Shown: positions 1 to 6,209 of the stretch, piece by piece | How positions within the stretch are numbered: position 1 is the stretch's first letter | Layout: each line of letters begins with the position of its first letter | Assembly: GCA_947456995.1 (NCBI GenBank) | Contig: CANGVB010000239.1 | Location: 1-6,209, forward strand | Source: Bryobacteraceae bacterium | GTDB taxonomy: Bacteria; Acidobacteriota; Terriglobia; Bryobacterales; Bryobacteraceae | Length of the DNA stretch: 6,209 nt | Direction: 5' to 3' | Notes under the pieces: generated by a model | Told to the model about the DNA's origin: nothing | The model's input: the letters and a program-made list of their open reading frames with translations, nothing else | Databases searched by the model: none | Made by a program: the position numbers and the translations under genes

Positions 1-1933
1 AGAATTCACCAATGCTCACCACGCGCACGCTGTCGCCATACTTCTCGCCAAAGAGCGCCATCGCGCCCGAGCTCAGCGCCTCGTCCAGGCCCGTCACCTT
101 CGTTGTGACGTCGATATTGGCCAGCACTTCTTCATTCACCAGGCGCTCAATCTCAGCTTTTTCCTCTGCACTCACTGCTGCATAGTGCGTAAAGTCAAAG
201 CGCAAACGGGTGGGGTCAACAACGCTACCAGCCTGCTTCACGTGCCGTCCCAACACCTTCTGCAAGGCTGCCTGCAAGAGGTGAGTAGACGTGTGGTGCC
301 GCATCGATGCGTTGCGCCATTCGGGTGCCACACGCGCCGTCAGCGTCTGGCCCACCGCGATCGGCTTCGCCAGCTTCACCTTGTGCACAATCAGGCCCGG
401 CATACCGTAAACAGCCGCCGTGACATCGGCCAGCTTCTCGCCGCTCTCAATGTCAAACAGCCCACCATGGTCACCCACCTGGCCGCCGGAATCGGCATAG
501 AAGGAGGATTGATCCAGCACTACTTCGGTCTCGCTGGCATAAAGCACGGTCGCTGGGGTTTCCAGATGCGTGTAGGCAAGAAACTTGGTCTTAGCCAGTT
601 CTGCAAAGGCCGGATTTACCTGTGTCTTCTCGGCACCCTTCCAGCTTGCGCGCGCCCTCTGCTTCTGCTGCTCCATCGCCTCATCAAAGCCAGGAAGATC
701 GATGCTCAGACCCAGCTCACGAGCCATGTCTTCCTGTTCATCGAGGCCCAATCCAAAGGTGTCGTAAAGCTTGAAAGCCGCCGGGCCAGGCAATACATTG
801 CCCACTGCAGTCTTTGCTTCATCCCGGAACATCTTCTCTGCCACCAGAAAGGTAGTGGCATAGCGTAGTTCTTCTTCCTTCACCACACGTGCCACGCGCT
901 CTGAGCTCTCGATCAATTCTGGATAAGGCCCGCTCATGAACTCCGCAACAAATGGCGTCATCAGGTGCATGAAGTGATTCTCGGCTCCGTCACGGCGTGC
1001 ATGCCGAATTGCCCGGCGAATGATTTTGCGCAACACATAGCCGCGGCCTTCGTTGGACGGCACCACGCCGTCATGAATCAAAAACTCCGCTGCGCGCGCG
1101 TGATCTGCCACCACGTTCAAAGTAGCCGGCTTCATCTTGCCGCCCAGCAACTGCGCTGCCTTCTCGCGAATCGGCTCAATCAGATCCGACTCGTAGTTCG
1201 AAAGCTTGCCTTGCAGGATTGCCGCCATGCGCTCAAGGCCCATGCCGGTATCAATCGACGGCCTGGGCAGCGGTGTCAGCACGCCTTCGGGAGAGCGGTC
1301 GTACTGCATGAACACCAGATTCCAGAATTCAACAAAGCGGCCGCCACCATCGAGCGGAAATTCTTCATGCTCATGACCCGGGGCGGCTGTGCCTGCACCG
1401 AGGTCATAGTGAATCTCTGAACAGGGTCCGCATGGGCCCGTATCGCCCATCTGCCAGAAGTTATCCTTCTCATCCAGCCTGAAGATGCGCGATTTTGGCA
1501 CCCCGGCAACTTTCTGCCACAATTCCTCTGCTTCATCGTCTTCACGAAACACGGTGACGTAGAGCTTGTCTTTGGGCAGGCCGTAGACCTTGGTGATCAG
1601 GTCCCAGGCAAACTCGATCGCCTCGGCCTTGAAGTAATCGCCAAAGCTGAAATTCCCGAGCATCTCAAAGAACGTGTGGTGACGGCGTGTGTAGCCGACG
1701 TTCTCAAGGTCATTGTGCTTGCCACCGGCACGGACGCATTTCTGCGATGTCGTAGCGCGCGAATAGTCGCGCTTCTCCTGCCCAAGGAAGATTTCCTTGA
1801 ACTGGTTCATACCTGCATTGGTGAACAACAACGTAGGGTCGTTGGCAGGGACAAGAGAAGACGAGCGCACAATGCGATGGCCTCGTCCGGCGAAGAAATC
1901 AAGGAATGTCTGGCGAACTTGGTGACCGGTCAT
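1..1933 (-). CDS. alaS: Alanyl-tRNA synthetase, N-terminal ~644 residues (3' end beyond left edge)
   Basis: Cytoplasmic class II synthetase that charges tRNA-Ala with alanine and edits mischarged Ser/Gly-tRNA. Reading the minus strand from the ATG at 1933-1931 gives an uninterrupted frame to the window edge, starting MTGHQVRQTFLDFF. Visible landmarks are the motif 1 region DPTLLFTNAGMNQFK (residues 32-46), the AlaRS block HHTFFEMLGNFSFGDYFK (85-102), GDTGPCGPCSE (163-173), motif 3 DTGMGLER (228-235), the editing-domain entry YADSGGQVGD (479-488) and the zinc-binding HxxxH within HHTSTHLL (H547 and H551). The second zinc pair (the Cys/His of the CGGTH-like motif) and the DHHA1/C-Ala region lie off the left edge. 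The family is usually about 870-900 residues, so roughly a quarter is missing because of the window, not a mutation. The start fits the usual AlaRS N-terminus and follows a weak GGA. Codons favour G endings (CTG, GTG, AAG), unlike the plus-strand genes. Identification is essentially certain. Confidence 0.98.
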   Translation of the reverse strand, partial: MTGHQVRQTFLDFFAGRGHRIVRSSSLVPANDPTLLFTNAGMNQFKEIFLGQEKRDYSRATTSQKCVRAGGKHNDLENVGYTRRHHTFFEMLGNFSFGDYFKAEAIEFAWDLITKVYGLPKDKLYVTVFREDDEAEELWQKVAGVPKSRIFRLDEKDNFWQMGDTGPCGPCSEIHYDLGAGTAAPGHEHEEFPLDGGGRFVEFWNLVFMQYDRSPEGVLTPLPRPSIDTGMGLERMAAILQGKLSNYESDLIEPIREKAAQLLGGKMKPATLNVVADHARAAEFLIHDGVVPSNEGRGYVLRKIIRRAIRHARRDGAENHFMHLMTPFVAEFMSGPYPELIESSERVARVVKEEELRYATTFLVAEKMFRDEAKTAVGNVLPGPAAFKLYDTFGLGLDEQEDMARELGLSIDLPGFDEAMEQQKQRARASWKGAEKTQVNPAFAELAKTKFLAYTHLETPATVLYASETEVVLDQSSFYADSGGQVGDHGGLFDIESGEKLADVTAAVYGMPGLIVHKVKLAKPIAVGQTLTARVAPEWRNASMRHHTSTHLLQAALQKVLGRHVKQAGSVVDPTRLRFDFTHYAAVSAEEKAEIERLVNEEVLANIDVTTKVTGLDEALSSGAMALFGEKYGDSVRVVSIGEF

Positions 1934-1936
1934 GAT

Positions 1937-1951
1937 AATGGATATTCCATT
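1937..1951. repeat. Inverted repeat AATGGA-TAT-TCCATT beside the alaS start
   Basis: Perfect 6-bp arms (1937-1942 and 1946-1951) flank a 3-bp centre, starting 4 bp upstream of the alaS start codon. In the alaS transcript it could fold into a small AT-rich hairpin that covers the only GGA available as a ribosome-binding element. As DNA it could be a protein site. E. coli AlaRS is known to repress its own gene through a palindromic sequence near the alaS promoter. Whether this repeat plays the same part is inference, and such a short repeat may be chance. Confidence 0.35.
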
Positions 1952-1959
1952 TTCCCACT

Positions 1960-1976
1960 TTGGCACGCACTCTGCC
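1960..1976 (+). promoter_or_regulatory. Candidate sigma-54 (-24/-12) promoter for purS
   Basis: The sequence TTGGCACG-CACT-CTGCC matches the sigma-54 consensus YTGGCACG-N4-TTGCW with correct spacing. The GG lies at 1962-1963 (-25/-24) and the GC at 1974-1975 (-13/-12). The first T of the -12 element is C, and the final W is C. The predicted start is about 1987, only 7 nt before the purS ATG, so the message would be nearly leaderless. I saw no good sigma-70 pair for purS in this gap. The match is seen directly; its use is inference, because a housekeeping purine gene is not a usual sigma-54 target and an enhancer-binding protein would be needed. Confidence 0.4.
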
Positions 1977-1993
1977 CTAAACTGGAATTACCG

Positions 1994-2239
1994 ATGAAAG
2001 CTCGTGTGCATGTTTCGCTGAAACCTTCAGTCCTCGACCCCCAGGGTCAAACCATTACCAAGGCCCTGCATTCACTGGGTCATAACGAAATTCTGGACGT
2101 GAGACAAGGCAAGTATTTCGATATTGAACTCGACCCGAAAGCTTCGAAAGAAGCTTTGGCACAAAAACTGCAAACCATTTCTGCAGAGGTGCTCTCCAAC
2201 CCGGTCATCGAGGATTTCCATATCGAAGTCCTCGGCTAA
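1994..2239 (+). CDS. purS: PurS subunit of phosphoribosylformylglycinamidine (FGAM) synthase
   Basis: An 81-residue protein of the usual PurS length. With PurQ (glutaminase) and the short PurL (synthetase) it forms the cytoplasmic complex that converts FGAR, glutamine and ATP to FGAM in de novo purine synthesis. PurS dimers bridge PurQ and PurL. Recognisable blocks are the N-terminal strand [17 protein letters not shown] (residues 2-18), [17 protein letters not shown] (about 25-41) and the C-terminal [12 protein letters not shown]. These closely follow the Bacillus PurS pattern (VSLKESVLDPQG, VRIGKY, NTVIEDY). The frame stays open upstream to 1676, but that extension lies antisense to alaS and has no PurS-like sequence, so ATG 1994 is the start. 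A weak GGA lies 7 nt before it. purQ and purL are not adjacent, unlike common purSQL clusters. glmS follows 53 bp downstream on the same strand and may share the transcript. Confidence 0.95.
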   Translation: MKARVHVSLKPSVLDPQGQTITKALHSLGHNEILDVRQGKYFDIELDPKASKEALAQKLQTISAEVLSNPVIEDFHIEVLG

Positions 2240-2270
2240 CTCTCTCTTCCTCTCCAAACAGCAACGGGGT

Positions 2271-2276
2271 AAGGAG
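2271..2276 (+). promoter_or_regulatory. Shine-Dalgarno-like AAGGAG with unusually long spacing to glmS
   Basis: AAGGAG is a near-perfect anti-Shine-Dalgarno match, but 16 nt separate it from the glmS ATG instead of the usual 5-10. The start itself cannot move, because the catalytic cysteine must be residue 2. Either the element works poorly, or it serves another purpose, or folding shortens the distance. Confidence 0.4.
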
Positions 2277-2292
2277 CGCCTCTAACAACTTT

Positions 2293-4146
2293 ATGTGTGG
2301 AATCGTAGGCTACATTGGCAATCGCCAGGCTGTATCGATCATCATGGATGGGTTGAAGCGGCTCGAGTATCGCGGTTACGACTCAGCAGGTATTGCTGTT
2401 TACGACGAGACGGCTACGATTACCATTCGACGCGCCTCCGGAAAGCTGCGCAACCTTGAAGAAGCGTTGCGCCAAAACCCCACCGATGGCAGTTTCGGCA
2501 TCGGTCATACGCGCTGGGCCACCCATGGCCGCCCTACCGAAGAAAACGCTCACCCCCACCGCGATTCCAAGGGTGATCTCGTTGTTGTCCACAACGGCAT
2601 CGTCGAAAACTACCTTTCCCTGAGGCATGCACTGCAGGCCAAGGGCCATGAATTCCATTCCGAGACAGACACTGAGATCATTGCTCACCTGGTCGAAGAG
2701 GCATTCAGCGGCAACCTCGAGACTGCCGTCCGTGCCGCTCTCTCCCAGATCCAGGGTGTATTCGCTATTGCAGTAATTTCGCGGAAAGACCCAAACAAGA
2801 TTGTTGTCGCACGGCAAGGCCCGCCTGTCGTGATTGGGCTCGGTGAGAACGAATACTTCGTCGCCTCTGACGTCCCGGCAATCTTGAGCCACACGCGCGA
2901 CATGTTTTTCCTGGCCGACGGCGATATGGCTGTCCTCACGCCTGAAGGGGTCACGCTTTCTGACTTTCAGGGCAACCCTGTTACCCGGCCGATTTCCCAC
3001 ATCCACTGGGACCCAATCATGGCCGAAAAGGGTGGCTATAAGCACTTCATGCAGAAAGAGATCTACGAGCAGCCGCGTTCCACGCGCGACACAATGCTCG
3101 GCCGTCTCGGTGCTGAATCCGGCCGCGCCTTCCTCGACGAGGTTCAAATCTCTGCAGACCAGATGCGCCAGTTCAAACAAATCCGCATCATCGCCTGCGG
3201 CACAAGTTGGCATGCCGCTCTGGCTGGCAAATTCCTGATTGAAAAACTCGGTCGTATCCCGGTTGAGGTCGATTATGGCAGCGAATTCCGCTATCGCGAT
3301 CCGATTGTCCCCGCCGACACACTCACCATCGTCATCTCGCAATCCGGCGAAACCGCCGACACGCTCGCAGCCCAGCGCGAAGCCAAGCAAAAGGGCTCTG
3401 TCACCCTGGCTATCTGCAACGTCATCGGCTCGATGATTACGCGCGAAGCCAACGGCACTCTGATGACTCATGCCGGCCCTGAAATTGGCGTCGCCTCAAC
3501 CAAGGCCTTCACCAGCCAACTCACCGCCCTTTTCGTTCTGGCTCTTTATCTCGGCCAGGAGCGCGGCACCCTGACGCCCGATCAGGTTCGCGCCCACATC
3601 GAAGAAGCCCTCAAGATTCCCGGCAAGATGGAGCAGGTTCTCGCTACCGAGGTGATCTATCAGAACCTCGCCCGCTCGCTCCACAAAGCCAAAGACTTTC
3701 TCTACCTCGGCCGCGGCGTGCACTTCCCCATTGCTCTCGAGGGCGCGCTCAAACTCAAAGAAATCAGCTACATCCACGCCGAAGGCTACCCGGCAGGCGA
3801 GATGAAGCATGGCCCCAATGCCCTGATTGACGAAAATCTGCCCGTAGTCGTTCTCGCTGCCTACGATCCTGAAGACCCCGACAGCCGCATCCGCTACGAA
3901 AAGACGGTCTCCAATATTCAGGAAGTAAAGGCCCGCAGCGGCATCGTTGTAGCCATCTCGAACGAAGGCGACAAAGAAATCGCCGAGATGGCCGATTACG
4001 TGATCCCGATCCCGATCACCAACGAGCTGCTCTTGCCGCTCCTTGAGATCATCCCGATGCAGCTCCTCGCTTATCACATCGCCGTCCGTCTGGGCTGCGA
4101 CGTCGATCAACCTCGCAATCTCGCCAAATCAGTTACTGTCGAATAG
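2293..4146 (+). CDS. glmS: Glutamine:fructose-6-phosphate aminotransferase (isomerizing), GlmS
   Basis: A 617-residue cytoplasmic enzyme that makes glucosamine-6-phosphate from fructose-6-phosphate and glutamine. This is the first committed step towards UDP-GlcNAc for peptidoglycan and LPS. The N-terminal class II glutaminase domain (about 2-240) starts MCGIVGYIG, with Cys2 as the nucleophile after Met removal. It also carries HTRWATHG (72-79) and HNGIVEN (100-106). Two SIS isomerase domains follow, at about 295-430 and 465-610. They hold ACGTSWHAA (301-309), SQSGETADT (349-357), STKAFTSQ (402-409), [18 protein letters not shown] (483-500) and GEMKHGP (502-508). Residues matching the E. coli isomerase site are Glu490, His506 and Lys612, the last in the canonical C-terminus LAKSVTVE. 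All key residues are present and the length is normal (about 609 in E. coli). The 53-nt leader after purS is too short for a glmS ribozyme. No terminator hairpin is visible after the stop. Confidence 0.98.
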   Translation: MCGIVGYIGNRQAVSIIMDGLKRLEYRGYDSAGIAVYDETATITIRRASGKLRNLEEALRQNPTDGSFGIGHTRWATHGRPTEENAHPHRDSKGDLVVVHNGIVENYLSLRHALQAKGHEFHSETDTEIIAHLVEEAFSGNLETAVRAALSQIQGVFAIAVISRKDPNKIVVARQGPPVVIGLGENEYFVASDVPAILSHTRDMFFLADGDMAVLTPEGVTLSDFQGNPVTRPISHIHWDPIMAEKGGYKHFMQKEIYEQPRSTRDTMLGRLGAESGRAFLDEVQISADQMRQFKQIRIIACGTSWHAALAGKFLIEKLGRIPVEVDYGSEFRYRDPIVPADTLTIVISQSGETADTLAAQREAKQKGSVTLAICNVIGSMITREANGTLMTHAGPEIGVASTKAFTSQLTALFVLALYLGQERGTLTPDQVRAHIEEALKIPGKMEQVLATEVIYQNLARSLHKAKDFLYLGRGVHFPIALEGALKLKEISYIHAEGYPAGEMKHGPNALIDENLPVVVLAAYDPEDPDSRIRYEKTVSNIQEVKARSGIVVAISNEGDKEIAEMADYVIPIPITNELLLPLLEIIPMQLLAYHIAVRLGCDVDQPRNLAKSVTVE

Positions 4147-4159
4147 CCAGTTAAGGTTC

Positions 4160-4188
4160 TTGACTCAAAGAAAAATTTCTTCCACAAT
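4160..4188 (+). promoter_or_regulatory. Candidate sigma-70-type promoter of the tetR-efflux operon
   Basis: TTGACT (4160-4165, 5 of 6 to consensus), a 17-bp spacer, then CACAAT (4183-4188, 4 of 6). The predicted start is near 4195, about 5 nt before the tetR ATG. This agrees with the lack of any Shine-Dalgarno sequence before that gene and suggests near-leaderless translation. It is supported by motif and spacing only. Confidence 0.5.
4168..4181. promoter_or_regulatory. Inverted repeat AAGAAA-AA-TTTCTT, candidate TetR operator
   Basis: Perfect 6-bp arms with a 2-bp centre sit within the -35/-10 spacer of the candidate promoter, directly upstream of the regulator gene. TetR-family repressors typically bind palindromes in this position and block RNA polymerase. 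The arms are A/T-rich and low in complexity, so chance cannot be excluded. It lacks the GC-rich stem expected of a terminator for glmS. Confidence 0.4.
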
Positions 4189-4199
4189 CAAACCAACGT

Positions 4200-4847
4200 A
4201 TGAATGAAGCAAACGTTCGAGAGACCAAGGATCGAATCCTCGACGCCGCCGAACGTCTCTTCGCCCTCCACGGCATCGAAGCCACCTCCCTGCGCCAAAT
4301 CACCAGCGACGCCAAGGTAAACCTTGCCGCCGTAAACTACCACTTCAACTCCAAAGACGAACTGGTAAGAAGCGTCTATTCCCGCCGCATCCGCCCCATG
4401 AACGAGAGCCGCCTCGCCCGCCTCCAGACCCTCGAAACAAACGAAGCCAGCACCCTCGAATCCATCCTCGAAGCCTTCTACGAACCCACCATCGACATGG
4501 CGCTCAGCCTTCAGAATCATGGATTTACCATCGGCCAGATGATGGGCCGCCTCTACACAGAGCCCCACGGCGCCATGCAAAGCCTCATCGTCACCGAAAT
4601 GGGCGAGGTAGCCCGCCGCTTTGCTCTTGCTCTGGCCCGCACCCTCCCTCACCTCAGCCAACGCGAAGTCTTCTGGCGTCTGCATTTCACCATCGGCATG
4701 CTCGCCCACACCATGGCCGCAGGAGAAAAGCTGAAACACCTCAGCCACGGCCTCATCAACCCTCATGACAAGCAGGAGGTTCTTCGCCAAATGATCAACT
4801 ACGCTAGAGCTGGTCTAAGCGCACCCAGCCTGGAGCCCGCTCCATGA
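4200..4847 (+). CDS. TetR/AcrR-family transcriptional regulator, likely local efflux repressor
   Basis: A 215-residue DNA-binding regulator. The N-terminal TetR domain has KDRILDAAERLFALHG (10-25) and then the helix-turn-helix TSLRQITSDAKVNLAAVNYHF (29-49), with the recognition helix around 41-49 followed by SKDELVRSVY. The N-terminal part resembles the PsrA-like branch (VNLAAVNYHF-SK). The ligand-binding helices (about 65-200) are too divergent to name an inducer. The start is the first ATG of the frame and gives a normal TetR N-terminus; no Shine-Dalgarno precedes it. The stop overlaps the ATG of the outer-membrane factor by 4 nt (ATGA), so the two are probably translationally coupled. This layout implies that the regulator controls its own operon, repressing the efflux genes until a substrate binds. 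A candidate operator lies in its promoter. Family assignment is firm; target and ligand are inference. Confidence 0.93.
   Translation: MNEANVRETKDRILDAAERLFALHGIEATSLRQITSDAKVNLAAVNYHFNSKDELVRSVYSRRIRPMNESRLARLQTLETNEASTLESILEAFYEPTIDMALSLQNHGFTIGQMMGRLYTEPHGAMQSLIVTEMGEVARRFALALARTLPHLSQREVFWRLHFTIGMLAHTMAAGEKLKHLSHGLINPHDKQEVLRQMINYARAGLSAPSLEPAP
4832..4835 (+). promoter_or_regulatory. Ribosome-binding site (GGAG) of the outer-membrane factor gene
   Basis: GGAG lies inside the last codons of the TetR gene, 8 nt before ATG 4844. It supports that start. The upstream frame back to the stop at 4805-4807 contains no other ATG, GTG or TTG. Confidence 0.6.
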
Positions 4848-6148
4848 CACTGCTCCTCCTAACTCTGCTAGCCGCCGAGCCACTACCTCTGAGTCTGCCC
4901 AAAGCGATCGAACTCGCCACAGCCCCCAACGGCAACCTGCGCCTCCAACTCGTTAGAACCGGAGTCGAACAAGCCGAAGCCCGCCGCCGCCAGGCACTCG
5001 GCGCATTCCTCCCCAATCTCGACGGCTCTATCGGCGCCTCCAGCCAAACCCGCAATCTTGCCGCTTTCGGCTTCCGCTTCCCCCAGGGCCTACCCTTCAC
5101 CATCCCCAGCTTCGTCGGCCCATTCACTGTAGTGGACTACCGTGCCACCGCAACCCAAAGCATCCTCGATTTCTCCTCGATCTATCGCTACCAGGCCACC
5201 AAACTCCAGAAGCAGGTTGCAAGCGCCGAAACCCGCAACGCAACCGAGCTCGCCATCCAACAAGTAGCCCGCGCCTACGTCCTGGTCCTCAAAGCCGAAG
5301 CCGCTCTCGACACCACCAAAGCCAATGTCGCCCTCGCCGAGCGCCTAGTCCAGCTTGCGGAATCGCAAAAAAGAGCCGGCACCGGCACTGGCATCGAAGT
5401 CACCCGTAGCAAAGTACAGCTGCAGAACGAAAAACAACGCATGCTCGTAGCCGAGAACGACCTTGAGAAGTCCAACCTCGATCTCAAACGTGTCATTGGC
5501 CTCGATCTCGCACAAGCCGTCGAGCTCACCAGCCGCATGAACGATGGCAGTGCCCCCATCCCTACCGTTGAGCAAGCCTTTGAAACTGCCCTCTCGCAAC
5601 GTCCAGACCTCGATGCCCAACAAAAACGCCAATCCTCCGCGCAACTGAGCCTCAAAAGCATCAACTCTGAGCGCCTGCCCAGTCTTGCCGCCAGTGGCGA
5701 CTACGGCACCATCGGCGACGGCACCAGCCTCGTCCCCACGCGCAGCATCGGCGTAGGCGTGAGAGTCCCGATCTTCGACGGTGGCCGGCGCGAAGCCCGC
5801 CGGGCCGAAAGCGGAATCCTCCTCCGGCAGGAACGCCTCCGTGCCGACGACCTGAAGAAACAGATCGAACTCGAAGTGCGCACCTCACTCAACACCCTCA
5901 AAAGCGCTCGCGCCCAAATCGAAACCGCCAAACTCGGCCTCGAACTCGCGGAAAACGAACTCGCCCAAGCCCAGCGCCGCACCGAGGCTGGAGTGGCAAA
6001 CAGCGTGGAACTCACCGACGCCCAAACTCGCCTCGCTCGCGCCCGCGACAACAACCTCGCCGCGCTCTACCTCTTCAATCTCGCCCGCATCGACGTCGCT
6101 GCCGCCACCGGGTCTATGGAACAAGCAGTGAAAGGAATGGTTCAGTAA
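4844..6148 (+). CDS. TolC-family outer-membrane efflux channel (OEP family)
   Basis: A 434-residue protein of the TolC/OEP family. As a trimer it would form the beta-barrel and periplasmic alpha-barrel exit duct of a tripartite pump or type I exporter. A short hydrophobic N-terminus (LLLLTLLAA, residues 3-11) is followed by the SLPKAIELA start of the mature domain. The first OEP repeat has QSILDFSSIYRYQA (105-118) and the helical hairpin TGTGIEVTRSKVQL (180-193). The second has RPDL (253-256), GVRVPIFDGGRREARRAES (304-322) and AGVANSVELTDAQTRLARA (382-400). Long heptad-rich helices lie at about 130-215 and 330-410. There is no lipobox cysteine, so it is TolC-like rather than an OprM/NodT-type lipoprotein. 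The signal is oddly short and has no Lys/Arg before the hydrophobic core. It overlaps the regulator by 4 nt and the next gene by 1 nt. The substrate is unknown. Confidence 0.93.
   Translation: MTLLLLTLLAAEPLPLSLPKAIELATAPNGNLRLQLVRTGVEQAEARRRQALGAFLPNLDGSIGASSQTRNLAAFGFRFPQGLPFTIPSFVGPFTVVDYRATATQSILDFSSIYRYQATKLQKQVASAETRNATELAIQQVARAYVLVLKAEAALDTTKANVALAERLVQLAESQKRAGTGTGIEVTRSKVQLQNEKQRMLVAENDLEKSNLDLKRVIGLDLAQAVELTSRMNDGSAPIPTVEQAFETALSQRPDLDAQQKRQSSAQLSLKSINSERLPSLAASGDYGTIGDGTSLVPTRSIGVGVRVPIFDGGRREARRAESGILLRQERLRADDLKKQIELEVRTSLNTLKSARAQIETAKLGLELAENELAQAQRRTEAGVANSVELTDAQTRLARARDNNLAALYLFNLARIDVAAATGSMEQAVKGMVQ
6131..6136 (+). promoter_or_regulatory. Ribosome-binding site (AAAGGA) of the downstream adaptor gene
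   Basis: This purine-rich element lies 11 nt before ATG 6148, inside the end of the TolC-like gene. It fits a coupled start at the TAATG junction. Confidence 0.45.
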
Positions 6149-6209
6149 TGAAAAAACTGCTCCCAGTTTTGGTCATCCTCATTGCCGCAGCCGGCTACTT
6201 CGCCTGGAG
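6148..6209 (+). CDS. N-terminus of a probable membrane-fusion (HlyD/AcrA-type) adaptor, partial
   Basis: Only 20 codons are visible, reading MKKLLPVLVILIAAAGYFAW. This is a lysine-led hydrophobic segment typical of a signal anchor or uncleaved signal peptide, with no cysteine for lipidation so far. It begins on the last base of the preceding stop codon (TAATG). A protein of this kind directly after a TetR-outer-membrane-factor pair is most often the periplasmic adaptor of an RND or ABC efflux pump. The style of the N-terminus recalls YbhG/HlyD adaptors of ABC exporters. The call rests on context; the 20 residues alone prove only a membrane or export signal. Confidence 0.6.
   Translation, partial: MKKLLPVLVILIAAAGYFAW

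Noticed and set aside
185..868. Plus-strand open frame of 227 codons, with others at 965-1420 and 585-767
   Set aside because: All are antisense to alaS, which reads without a break on the minus strand with conserved AlaRS motifs throughout.
1676..1993. A longer PurS reading from an upstream ATG
   Set aside because: The extra 106 residues overlap alaS antisense and are unlike PurS, while starting at 1994 gives the standard 81-residue protein.
2240..2292. glmS ribozyme or a riboswitch upstream of glmS
   Set aside because: Only 53 nt separate purS from glmS. The glmS ribozyme needs well over 100 nt with several paired elements, and none of its structure is visible.
2383..3471. Long minus-strand open frame (362 codons) inside glmS
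   Set aside because: It lies entirely antisense to a fully conserved glmS, and its translation shows no recognisable domain. Biased third positions readily produce such open antisense frames.
3496..4110. Minus-strand open frame of 204 codons over the glmS 3' half
   Set aside because: It is antisense to the second SIS domain, with low-complexity V/G/D/E-rich translation and no known motif.
4147..4199. Rho-independent terminator after glmS
   Set aside because: The only inverted repeat is A/T-only apart from one G-C pair, has 6-bp arms and a 2-nt loop, and is not followed by a T-run. It fits an operator better.
4210..4219. CAAACGTTCG as a PsrA-type operator
   Set aside because: The regulator's helix-turn-helix looks PsrA-like, but the known PsrA box needs a 2-4 bp gap between its arms and a better right arm. 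It is also inside the coding region, so it is kept only as an alternative to the promoter palindrome.
4188..4790. Minus-strand open frame of 200 codons over the TetR gene
   Set aside because: It is antisense to a clear TetR-family gene. The G/A/V/E-rich translation has no recognisable fold and arises from the C-rich third positions.

Overview
The window looks like chromosomal DNA of a GC-rich, Gram-negative-type bacterium. The best guess is an acidobacterium (Acidobacteriota, Terriglobia-like). That guess rests on the general look of the AlaRS, PurS and GlmS proteins, a TolC-type outer-membrane channel (so a double membrane), and very C-rich third codon positions on the + strand. No database search was possible, so it is an inference.

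Layout. (1) Bases 1-1933, minus strand: the first 644 codons of alaS (alanyl-tRNA synthetase). The gene runs off the left edge, which removes roughly the last quarter of the protein. (2) Bases 1934-1993: a 60-bp divergent intergenic region. It holds a short inverted repeat next to the alaS start and a near-consensus sigma-54 (-24/-12) promoter pointing at purS. (3) Bases 1994-4146, plus strand: purS (small subunit of the PurLQS FGAM synthase) and then, after 53 bp, glmS (glutamine:fructose-6-phosphate amidotransferase). Both belong to glutamine-amide-transfer pathways, for purines and for cell-wall amino sugars. PurS is not beside purQ or purL here. (4) Bases 4147-4199: a 53-bp gap with a sigma-70-like promoter whose spacer carries an inverted repeat, a plausible auto-operator. 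(5) Bases 4200 to the right edge, plus strand: a tightly overlapped efflux operon of a TetR-family regulator, a TolC-like outer-membrane factor, and the first 20 codons of what is probably a HlyD/AcrA-type adaptor. The junctions are ATGA and TAATG overlaps. The pump itself (RND, or ABC of the YbhFSR kind) would lie beyond the edge.

The genes are packed densely. No stretch over 300 bases lacks a gene, and I see no RNA genes, CRISPR arrays, insertion sequences or convincing Rho-independent terminators. I found no clearly undescribed system. The most interesting points are the sigma-54-like site before purS, the operator inside the tetR promoter, the orphan purS-glmS pairing, and a strand-linked codon asymmetry that suggests the replication direction.
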